From UBA6168 sp965222975 (GTDB taxonomy: Bacteria > Bacteroidota > Bacteroidia > Chitinophagales > Saprospiraceae): a stretch of 64,000 nt of DNA. Of the stretch, positions 56,727-64,000 are shown piece after piece. Position numbers and translations under genes: made by a program. The stretch is from the NCBI GenBank assembly GCA_965222975.1, contig CBDCVJ010000046.1, positions 67,764 to 131,763 on the forward strand, in the 5' to 3' direction. The notes beneath the pieces were generated by a model, which was given only the letters and a program-made list of their open reading frames with translations, had not been told where the DNA came from and ran no database searches. Each line of letters opens with the position of its first letter. Position 1 is the stretch's first letter.

Positions 56727-57062
56727 TTGTCTCGCCAAACTACCAGTCAGTGCACCAAACCCTCCAAGCAGGCCGCCAATTACCCCTGTTGCATAGGAAA
56801 GATAATCCCCACTTATTTTGAATAGCTCCCCCAATTTTGAAGAAAGCACGCCAAGGTTTTCCATGTCCAAAGTATAGGCATAGGCAGACCACAAGAGAAA
56901 AGCAGCGATGAATCCTGCGGCGAAACTGGTCAAGCTGTTGTTGTATTTAAATAAAAGTGCTACCAAAGCAGCCACAGCTGCCATTGCCCAAAATGGATAA
57001 TATAATTGGGCGAAGTAACCTAAAATGATGGTCAGTATTATTTGTAAAATTCCTTTTAGCAT
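56718..57062 (-). CDS. Small membrane protein, 114 aa
   Basis: Four hydrophobic helices (ILQIILTIILGYFAQLYYPF, MAAVAALVALLF, SFAAGFIAAFLLWSAYAYTL, YATGVIGGLLGGFGALTGS). A Bacteroidota-typical small inner-membrane protein; no function known. It overlaps the end of the convergent DUF5522-like gene by 9 bp. Confidence 0.65.
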   Translation of the reverse strand: MLKGILQIILTIILGYFAQLYYPFWAMAAVAALVALLFKYNNSLTSFAAGFIAAFLLWSAYAYTLDMENLGVLSSKLGELFKISGDYLSYATGVIGGLLGGFGALTGSLARQLF

Positions 57063-57134
57063 ATTAATTGGTAGTCGTTAGACGGTGAACGATTGGAATA
57101 AAAGTATTCCGTCAACCGTTCACCATCTACCACT

Positions 57135-59576
57135 TTAATTGATGTTGATGGAATATTTGATGGGTTGGTTGGAGTCATAGGCATCTTTCATAAAAAACAA
57201 CTGATTGTAATTGCCTGTGCGCCAAGTATCCACATCATTGTCATAATATTTACTGCCTGGATTGCCAGATTGGCCACCTGGAAAAACACCCCATGCTTTT
57301 ACTTCATCACCCAACTCAACCACCATCCGCCACGAAGGGCCATGCCTCTCCGAAATGGCATTCAGCGCATGTCGGTATCCACCAACATCAAGGTTCATTC
57401 TGGAAAAAGCTGGCATTCGGGTCATGTGCATTATGGAAGTATTTTTATGGCTCGACCAATTGAAAGTTGGTTCAAGCAACTTGTCCGCCAGTTCATTGCA
57501 GGTTTCTTTAAAAGAAAGGGTAGCAATATCGCTGGCACTCTCAGTTTCCTCAGTTTTTTTAATATCAAAAAATTGATCCTGAGGTGTATCAGTGGTCATT
57601 TCTATCAGTCTCCAAAATTCTGGATTCAGCATCGGCATTTTTTCTTTTAGCACCCAAACTTCATCAAAAGTGGCTTCATAGAATTTTTTCCACCAAACAT
57701 CAAAAATGGTAGGTTCGATCATATCCTTACCAAAAGTAAAATCCCATTGTTTTATCTTTTCTAAAATAGTTGACTCTCTATCCGTCAAAGATTTTTCATC
57801 TAAATTATTAATTAGTGTTGGTAATGCTTCGGCTGCAAGGATGCTGTAATTGAACAATTGCAAAGCCATCATGTCGGCAGCTTCAATACTGTCCATTTGA
57901 GGAAGGGTTTGATTAAGTAACCTGCCCCTGTAATCATCGAAACCAGCGGAGTTGTAGTAGTAAGGGTAGGTGTCATCAGTTGACCGCTGATTGGCCGAAG
58001 CAAGATAACCACTTGGTGGGTTCTTGACGCTTGGAACATGTTCCATAGGAATCATACCATGCCATGCGTTGGCTGTAGTATTCCCATTTTGTACAAAGGG
58101 CCCTTGCCCTTGTTTTTTGAGCGGAAACCGTCCATTAACAGTAATGGCTATGTCTCCATTTTTATCAGCAAACACCATATTTTGTGCAGGGAACGAATAA
58201 TGGCTCAAGGCTTCTCGGTAATCATCATAGTTTTTTGCGGTATTGAGGCCAAGAAATGCCAGTAGGTCGTCGGGATTTGGCTCGTCATGTGATAGCCAAC
58301 GTAGCGCTAAATCTTTCCAACCACTCTCTTCTGATTCATAGACGACTGGCCCCCATGTTGTCCATTTTACTGTATCAAGTACCAATTCCTCTTTTCCCTT
58401 CACCCGATATTTTTCTACTACGATATTTGCATTTTTGACTTGGCCATCAAGCGAGTAGGACGTTTTGGCGTTGTCCGTCCAATCTATCTTATACCAGTCC
58501 GCCACGTCTGTTCCAACATTGGTGAAGCCCCATGCAATATGTTCGTTGAAGCCTATTATGACACCTGGAAGCCCTGGGATTGAGACACCGTAAACATTTG
58601 TTTCCGGTGTGTGTATTTGGATTTCAAACCAAATAGAAGGAAGGCTCAGCTGCAAGTGTGGATCGTTGCAAAGAATTGGTTTTCCTGAAAGTGTTTTTGA
58701 ACCAGCCACAGTCCAGTTGTTGCTTCCGACCAATTCATCATCTGTTTCGTGCATTTGGTTTTTGATCAAGCCTATAGCTTCTTGGGGAGTCGATTTTTCC
58801 TCTATTTTGACAGGTTCAAACTCCCATTTAGTACCGGGAGGAATGATAGGCGTTTGCTTAGGATTTTTTTCCGGGAATAATTTATTGAAATCTTTTTCCC
58901 CTAATGCCTGAAGTGCATTGGTTGCTTCTACGTCGTCTTCCCTAAAATTTAAGGTCAGATTCATGTACTGACGTACCAAAGCAGTTTTCAGCATGGTCCA
59001 ACGCTCTGGTTTATAATTCAATAATTTGAATTCCAGAGGATAATCTTTTGGTTGCAATTGATTGATCCACGCATTGATTCCATTTTCATACGAAGCAATC
59101 AACGCAACCGTTTTAGGGGATTTCCTCCATGCCTTTTCCGAGTTTTTGGCCGCATAAAGCATTCCTCTCCTTCTTTGCAATTTATCCAATTCCAACATGC
59201 CTTCTCCCATCACTTCCGACAGCCTGCCACTTCCAACCCGGCTCAATAAGTCCAGTTGCCACAACCTCATCCCTGCCTCAACGTACCCTTGAGCAAATAA
59301 AGCATCTTCCATATTTTCGGCAAAAATGTGTGGCACCATTCTATCATCAAAATGAACTGTGACCTTGCCTTTCATATCAGGAATTTCAAAGTCTTTAAAA
59401 AGGGGAGTATTATCTGATTCTGCATTTTGCCAAAAACCAGTAAACGGACTAAAAAAACTCCCCAACGGTGGAAGGGTCGTTTCTTTTTCACCATCACTTA
59501 TAGTATATGGGTTACTAAGGGCATAGACCAATCCAGAAGTTATTAAAAGGGATAAAATAAATTTGATAATTTTCAT
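57135..59576 (-). CDS. Penicillin acylase family Ntn-hydrolase
   Basis: An 813-aa precursor with a signal-like N-terminus (IIKFILSLLITSGLVYALSN). The alpha-chain part includes VHFDDRMVPHIFAENMEDAL and AQGYVEAGMRLWQLDLLSR. The predicted autoproteolysis site and Ser nucleophile are at GSNNWTVAGSKTLSGKPILC, followed by NDPHLQL. The beta chain includes GFNEHIAWGFTNVG and the C-terminal GGQSGNPGSKYY. The family cleaves amides such as N-acyl-homoserine lactones or beta-lactams; the substrate is unknown. Confidence 0.92.
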   Translation of the reverse strand: MKIIKFILSLLITSGLVYALSNPYTISDGEKETTLPPLGSFFSPFTGFWQNAESDNTPLFKDFEIPDMKGKVTVHFDDRMVPHIFAENMEDALFAQGYVEAGMRLWQLDLLSRVGSGRLSEVMGEGMLELDKLQRRRGMLYAAKNSEKAWRKSPKTVALIASYENGINAWINQLQPKDYPLEFKLLNYKPERWTMLKTALVRQYMNLTLNFREDDVEATNALQALGEKDFNKLFPEKNPKQTPIIPPGTKWEFEPVKIEEKSTPQEAIGLIKNQMHETDDELVGSNNWTVAGSKTLSGKPILCNDPHLQLSLPSIWFEIQIHTPETNVYGVSIPGLPGVIIGFNEHIAWGFTNVGTDVADWYKIDWTDNAKTSYSLDGQVKNANIVVEKYRVKGKEELVLDTVKWTTWGPVVYESEESGWKDLALRWLSHDEPNPDDLLAFLGLNTAKNYDDYREALSHYSFPAQNMVFADKNGDIAITVNGRFPLKKQGQGPFVQNGNTTANAWHGMIPMEHVPSVKNPPSGYLASANQRSTDDTYPYYYNSAGFDDYRGRLLNQTLPQMDSIEAADMMALQLFNYSILAAEALPTLINNLDEKSLTDRESTILEKIKQWDFTFGKDMIEPTIFDVWWKKFYEATFDEVWVLKEKMPMLNPEFWRLIEMTTDTPQDQFFDIKKTEETESASDIATLSFKETCNELADKLLEPTFNWSSHKNTSIMHMTRMPAFSRMNLDVGGYRHALNAISERHGPSWRMVVELGDEVKAWGVFPGGQSGNPGSKYYDNDVDTWRTGNYNQLFFMKDAYDSNQPIKYSININ

Positions 59577-59668
59577 AAACGATAGAATATACCTCGTTGA
59601 AAAATTGATTGTGATCAGGGCAATCTGATTTTGTATTGCAACATTTTAACTGACTGATCACTAATCAA

Positions 59669-60094
59669 CTATTCACAAATTGGTTCTCCATAAGAAACCC
59701 TGATCTCCGGTGACAAACGTACTCGAATGCGAACAGTCAATGGGTTCAATGTTCCAAGGTCAGCTTGTTGGTGTAATTGGTAAGTGGTTTTGATGGAATT
59801 AAAAACAAGGGTCATCGGGGTACTGCCTTTCGCTTCTTCCTTCAAACTTTCCACGTAATCTTTTGTAAATTTTTCAGCATCGCCTGTCAATTCTACCTCT
59901 AAAGTCGGATTAATAGAAACTGTCAGTGAAAAAAAGGAAGTTTCCAATCCATATTCTTTCATTTTTGGTAAAATTGAAATCCAGTCATTTATAATGGAGT
60001 ATCCTTTCTGCTTGGCGGCGTCACCGAGTGCAGAGGCCTGCTCCTTTATCAAATCACCAGCATTGGTAAATGTCTGTTTAAATTTATTGATCAT
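59669..60094 (-). CDS. Conserved hypothetical protein, 141 aa
   Basis: A 141-aa protein with an N-terminal amphipathic helix (AGDLIKEQASALGDAAKQKG) and a C-terminal beta-rich part (LTVSINPTLEVELTGDAEKF, LTVRIRVRLSPEIRVSYGEP). No family recognised. Single gene between the acylase and the DinB-like gene. Confidence 0.6.
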   Translation of the reverse strand: MINKFKQTFTNAGDLIKEQASALGDAAKQKGYSIINDWISILPKMKEYGLETSFFSLTVSINPTLEVELTGDAEKFTKDYVESLKEEAKGSTPMTLVFNSIKTTYQLHQQADLGTLNPLTVRIRVRLSPEIRVSYGEPICE

Positions 60095-60194
60095 TGTTGA
60101 TGGATTTTTTTGCCAAAAATGAAAGAGATAATTTTCAATGTGGATATTGATTTTATGGAAGTTTTAATTGACCTATTTTTTTCATCAATTAATT

Positions 60195-60665
60195 TTAGCC
60201 TAAAAATTTCCTGATACCCAGCATTGTACCGTAGTGCATTGCTTCATGTATGTTGTTGAAGATAATAGCATCTTGCATGCTGTTCAGTGTAAATCCATAA
60301 CTTGTTGAATAAGTTTTAAAATTGGATAAATTGCTTTCTTGAAAATCCTTTTCCAAAGCAATTGGCAGTTCAAGGAATTTAGTTTTGAGGTAGTCGTATT
60401 CCTTTTGACTTATTTTTGATTCTGGTCTCGTCCCTTTCCTGTATTTTTCAATGATTTCATTTTCTAACTTCATGGGCAATCCAGACAACCCGTAAACCAA
60501 TAACTGTTGGGTAACGATTACATGCCCAAAATTCCAAATCAAATTATTTGAATAGCCATCAGGAATTATATTCAGTTGATCCAATGAAAAATTGTCTGTT
60601 ATTTTCTGGATGTTGCTTCTTGTAGTTTTCAAGAGGTTTATTTGGGTGGCCAAATATGTTTGCAT
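60195..60665 (-). CDS. DinB family protein
   Basis: A 156-aa four-helix-bundle protein of the DinB/YfiT type. The metal-binding His residues are seen in NLIWNFGHVIVTQQLLVYGL and in the C-terminal NNIHEAMHYGTMLGIRKFL. Members act as thiol-dependent transferases or are uncharacterised. Confidence 0.8.
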   Translation of the reverse strand: MQTYLATQINLLKTTRSNIQKITDNFSLDQLNIIPDGYSNNLIWNFGHVIVTQQLLVYGLSGLPMKLENEIIEKYRKGTRPESKISQKEYDYLKTKFLELPIALEKDFQESNLSNFKTYSTSYGFTLNSMQDAIIFNNIHEAMHYGTMLGIRKFLG

Positions 60666-60909
60666 GTTAGAAGGGTATTAAAAAAGACGATGCAATAATT
60701 AGGTCAAATCTCTCTTGCATTGTATTTCTAATTTGTTATTGGCAGGTTGATCGGTTAAATTCAGGCGCTAATCTATTCATTTGACTGTATAATCTTTCTT
60801 TTGATCTAATAAAATCCATATTTGTAACATCATTAGGGACTTTGCCCGTCGAAGAATCTATGAGTGGATACTTCTTTTCGCATAACTCAACTATACCCAT
60901 ATAATTCAT

Positions 60910-61800
60910 ATGCCTGTACTTGAAATCAACCAACTGACGAAAAAATACGGTGCTATCACTGCTGTTAACCAACTTTCTTTAAAGGTAAAAGCAGGTCAAA
61001 TATTAGGTATCCTCGGCCCGAATGGCAGTGGTAAAACTACAACACTTGGATGCATCCTTGGAATTATAAGACCCACCTCAGGTGATTTTACCTGGTTTGA
61101 AGGAAAGCATGGGGCCAATGAACGCATGCGAATTGGGGCCTTACTGGAAACTCCAAATTTTTACCCCTACCTCAATGCGATAAAAAATCTGGAAATTATT
61201 GCCCACATCAAAAAAGAAGCAAATCCCCGAATGGATGAACTGCTTGAATTGGTCAATTTATATGAAAGGCGAACTTCAAATTTCCGCACCTATTCTTATG
61301 GAATGAAACAACGGCTTGCCATTGCAGGGGCAATGATCGGTGATCCCGACGTACTCATTTTTGATGAACCTACAAATGGTCTTGATCCACAAGGCATTGC
61401 GGAGGTCAGAGGGATCGTTCAGCGGATTGCCGAACAAGGAAAAACGATTATCATGGCCAGCCATATCCTCGATGAGGTTGAAAAGGTATGTAGTCATGTG
61501 GCGATTATCAAAAAGGGAAGGTTGTTGGCAACCGGTGGGGTAGGGACGATATTAAGCAATGACAGGCAAGTGGATATTAAATCTGATGACCTGCCAGAAT
61601 TAATCACTTTATTGTCTAATGTTCCAGAAGTAAATAAAATCGAAAGGAAAAACGGAATGTTGACTTTATATGTGGATGAAAAATTAGATGCTGCCACTCT
61701 CAATAAATTAGCATTTAACAATGATATTATATTAACCCATTTGGTTGTTAAGCCAAGAAGCCTCGAAACAGAGTTCCTCGAAATTACTGGGAAAAAATAA
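60910..61800 (+). CDS. ABC transporter ATP-binding protein (NatA-type)
   Basis: A 296-aa ATPase. Walker A GPNGSGKTTTLG, signature YSYGMKQRLAIAGAM, Walker B VLIFDEPTNGLDPQG and H-loop ASHILDEVEKVC are all intact. With the following permease it forms an exporter of the ABC-2/NatAB type. The C-terminal DUF4162-like part fits that family. It is 55 bp upstream of the permease ATG. Confidence 0.93.
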   Translation: MPVLEINQLTKKYGAITAVNQLSLKVKAGQILGILGPNGSGKTTTLGCILGIIRPTSGDFTWFEGKHGANERMRIGALLETPNFYPYLNAIKNLEIIAHIKKEANPRMDELLELVNLYERRTSNFRTYSYGMKQRLAIAGAMIGDPDVLIFDEPTNGLDPQGIAEVRGIVQRIAEQGKTIIMASHILDEVEKVCSHVAIIKKGRLLATGGVGTILSNDRQVDIKSDDLPELITLLSNVPEVNKIERKNGMLTLYVDEKLDAATLNKLAFNNDIILTHLVVKPRSLETEFLEITGKK

Positions 61801-61855
61801 ACCCCTAATCTATTTACTAATAAACCAATTTGCCAATTCACTAATTACCAATTTT

Positions 61856-62671
61856 ATGTTGCACTTATTAAAACTCGAATGGCTAAAACAAAAAGATTAT
61901 ATTCTTTTTAGGATTTTAATTATTGCTTATATAGTTTTTTTACCAGCTATATTAATGATTGGGAAAAAAATACCTTCTATGCCAGCCGGGGAAGTTTTTG
62001 ACCCTCAAATCATGCTGTTCCATTTTCCTACTGTTTGGGAATTTTTAGCTTATATCGGAAACTGGTTGGTGTTTTTTATTTTTGGTTTTTTGGCCGTAAT
62101 TATTATTACCAATGAATATAGTTATCGCACCATGCGGCAAAATATATTATCTGGCATGCAAAGAAAACATTGGTATTGGAGTAAAGTGTATTTTATTGTT
62201 GCGATAAGCATTTTGGCGACTTTATATTATGCTTTATGCGCTATTACCATTGGGGTTATTCATGGCATAGACGATACTTTATATTTAACAACTGTTTTTA
62301 AAAACAGTGAATATACCATTCGCTATTTTCTGATGTGCTTGGGTTATATGGGTTTCGGAATGCTGGTCGGGTTGCTGATTCGGAGGACTGGCATTGCCTT
62401 ATTTGCGTTTATCGGTTATAGTTTTTTTCTGGAACCTGTTTTGCGGGGCATACATTTGTATTATATCCGAAATGAAACCATGCATTATTTTCCATTAAAT
62501 GTCATAGAAGATTTATGCCCTATACCCTTTGCGGAAATTGCTGAAGAATTTACAAGGGAAAATGGATTTGCGCTTTTTGTCAACCCTAATTTGGCAATGG
62601 TATTGGCGGGAGGTTATATTTTATTGTTTGGCTGGCTGAGTTATAAGCGGCTGACTAAGAGTGACTTGTGA
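61856..62671 (+). CDS. ABC-2 type permease
   Basis: A 271-aa permease with six hydrophobic segments (ILIIAYIVFLPAILMIGKKI, LVFFIFGFLAVIIITNEYSY, YFIVAISILATLYYALCAIT and others). ATG 61856 is chosen because the first helix then starts normally; upstream in-frame codons overlap the ATPase. It ends in TGA. Partner of the ATPase at 60910. Confidence 0.85.
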   Translation: MLHLLKLEWLKQKDYILFRILIIAYIVFLPAILMIGKKIPSMPAGEVFDPQIMLFHFPTVWEFLAYIGNWLVFFIFGFLAVIIITNEYSYRTMRQNILSGMQRKHWYWSKVYFIVAISILATLYYALCAITIGVIHGIDDTLYLTTVFKNSEYTIRYFLMCLGYMGFGMLVGLLIRRTGIALFAFIGYSFFLEPVLRGIHLYYIRNETMHYFPLNVIEDLCPIPFAEIAEEFTRENGFALFVNPNLAMVLAGGYILLFGWLSYKRLTKSDL

Positions 62672-62826
62672 TGGGGGTGGGAATTAGTAGTAAATTTAGG
62701 AATTAGGGAATTGGTGTATTAACCTTTAGTTCACGTTGTATTGGTGTATTTGAATATTATTGATAAATCAAGAACTTAAAACGCCACTCGTGCTAATTGC
62801 AATTCCTCAAATTTCCTAATATTGAA

Positions 62827-64000
62827 TCATCTCCAAAAACTCAAAAATTTATCATAAAGCCTGCCTACAAATAACCGTTCATCTGTTATTATTTCTGCTT
62901 TACCTTCCATTTGTTGGTAATATTCGAGTGTTTTGCCTGTATTGGTTAACAGCCCATTTTCGAGGGAAACTTCTACTTCATATGTCCCATCTACCGTTAA
63001 TGGGTATAATTTGGTTACTACTCCTTTTACCTGACCAAATTCAAGAAAAGGATAACGGGAGAATTTTAGGTTAACAACCTGGCCTGTGTCTACTTTTCCA
63101 CTGCCTTCCACGGGAATGCTGACTATGCCAATATATTCCGTTACGTCTGTTACGGGTATAATGGCTGCTAATTCATCGTCCTTTTTATATCTTTTTTTTA
63201 ATTCGACATTAGCGTAAAAGGAAACTCGACCATCAGCTGGGGCGTACACCAAATTATTGGATTTCCAAACAGCAATAGCTTTTTTCAATGTAGAAATATT
63301 TTGCCTCAATTGAAAAATTCGTTCTTGGGTGCCGGAAGAACGGTTGGCCCGCATCTGTAATATTTGAGAATTATTATTTTTTATTTTTTCATTATTTTTT
63401 TCGATTTCAGAACGATATTGTGCAATTTCAGACTCAAGGGATTTTATTTTTTGATTAATAGAAAACAATTGATTAGACAATTCTTCCTGGCTTGGATTTT
63501 TGAGATATACATCACGGGTGTTGTCAGATAATTTATTTTGTGCGTTTATTTCTGCGTTGGCGGATTCAATTGCACTTAGCAAGAATCGATTGGAACGGTT
63601 GATCTGATTATTTTCTGCATATTTTGCATTAATTGCATCTTGGTCTATTTGATCACCTTCATACAAAGGCACGAACTCCAATGAACTGATGAAATCTTCA
63701 TAAAGTACATTTAATTGTTGGTCGAGCTCAAGAGAGCGGTTAGGTGTGAATGCTCTGATAGCGTCCACGTCGAGCGTTGTAAGTTGGTCGAGGTCGTTTT
63801 CAAGTTCGAGTATATCGTCCACATCTGCATCGTTTTCAAAAATGGCGATTAATTTATTTTTTGTGACGAATTCACCTTCTTTTACAAGAACCTTAGCCAA
63901 TACACCTGTTCTTGGGGCATCCACATTTACAGGCGGCTCGGCTGTAGATAAAACTAACTCTCCATCAATAACTTCCGGATATTTAAACTTAAATCCTGCC
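62827..64000 (-). CDS. HlyD-family secretion/membrane-fusion protein (partial)
   Basis: The frame is open to the right end of the window (start outside). A lipoyl/biotinyl half-domain is near VDAPRTGVLAKVLVKEGEFV, then an extended coiled coil (QEELSNQLFSINQKIKSLES to NENKIKNNNSQ), then a barrel-sandwich partner (LVYAPADGRVSFYANV). The C-terminus has the typical KFSRYPFLEFGQVKGVVTKL. Such proteins bridge inner-membrane ABC exporters and outer-membrane factors in peptide or bacteriocin export. Confidence 0.88.
   Translation of the reverse strand, partial: AGFKFKYPEVIDGELVLSTAEPPVNVDAPRTGVLAKVLVKEGEFVTKNKLIAIFENDADVDDILELENDLDQLTTLDVDAIRAFTPNRSLELDQQLNVLYEDFISSLEFVPLYEGDQIDQDAINAKYAENNQINRSNRFLLSAIESANAEINAQNKLSDNTRDVYLKNPSQEELSNQLFSINQKIKSLESEIAQYRSEIEKNNEKIKNNNSQILQMRANRSSGTQERIFQLRQNISTLKKAIAVWKSNNLVYAPADGRVSFYANVELKKRYKKDDELAAIIPVTDVTEYIGIVSIPVEGSGKVDTGQVVNLKFSRYPFLEFGQVKGVVTKLYPLTVDGTYEVEVSLENGLLTNTGKTLEYYQQMEGKAEIITDERLFVGRLYDKFLSFWR

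Noticed and set aside
60736..60972. Minus-strand 78-aa frame before the ABC ATPase
   Set aside because: It overlaps the ATPase start by 63 bp and has no recognisable motif; not supported.

Overview
The window has two parts. Positions 42,053-64,000 are ordinary Bacteroidota chromosome (Cytophagales-like). They hold a tRNA cluster, dnaA, an IscA-type Fe-S carrier, Bacteroidota-typical DUF proteins and lipoproteins, a sterol-desaturase-type hydroxylase, a penicillin-acylase-family enzyme, a NatA-type ABC transporter and the start of an HlyD export gene. These genes are intact and use TGA as a normal stop. Positions 1-42,052 are an integrated mobile island. The first 19 bases recur inside the tRNA-Pro gene at 42,034-42,052, a tyrosine recombinase lies beside the left end, and the island supplies the 3' half of the tRNA.

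The unusual point is that the island appears to be written in two genetic codes. Ten open frames become full-length only if TGA is read as an amino acid. They hold about 32 in-frame TGA codons and no internal TAA or TAG. Two of these TGAs align without gaps to glycines of a standard-code paralogue in the same island, and others fall at expected glycines of the Rep and DUF2958 families, while TGG is used normally for Trp. TGA=Gly is code 25, known from Absconditabacteria (SR1) and Gracilibacteria. The recoded set looks like a plasmid backbone: an iteron-associated replication initiator, a VirD4/TraD-like ATPase with its replication-relaxation-type partner, RelE-like and PemK-like toxins, DUF2958, an HTH/coiled-coil membrane protein and three unknown proteins. 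The other island genes read in code 11: the integrase, an envelope-protein operon, an approximately 18-kb minus-strand defence operon built round a type I restriction-modification system, an SprT-like protein, and a second ATPase/replication-relaxation pair at the right end.

Layout of the island: attL and integrase (0-1.4 kb); recoded transfer-type genes (1.5-5.8); OM/lipoprotein operon (5.8-8.8); toxin-antitoxin pair and recoded orphan (8.9-9.9); defence operon HsdM-HsdS-HNH-CSD/zinc protein-HsdR-YgjP-SEC-C protein-nuclease-like proteins-EAD11-like protein, read right to left (28.7 to 10.2); recoded PemK toxin, a group of predicted small structured RNAs, SprT, iterons and recoded Rep (28.8-34.4); recoded small genes and DUF2958 (34.8-35.8); standard-code membrane/ATPase/relaxation operon (37.0-41.7); attR in tRNA-Pro.

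Many code-11 island genes, and at least one recoded gene, carry single-base frameshifts, often in homopolymers. The chromosomal half shows none. This points to low-coverage consensus errors or decay confined to the island, and leaves open a misjoin at the 19-bp repeat. If the integration is real, the TGA-recoded toxins and Rep would be cut short in the Bacteroidota host and whole only in a code-25 cell.
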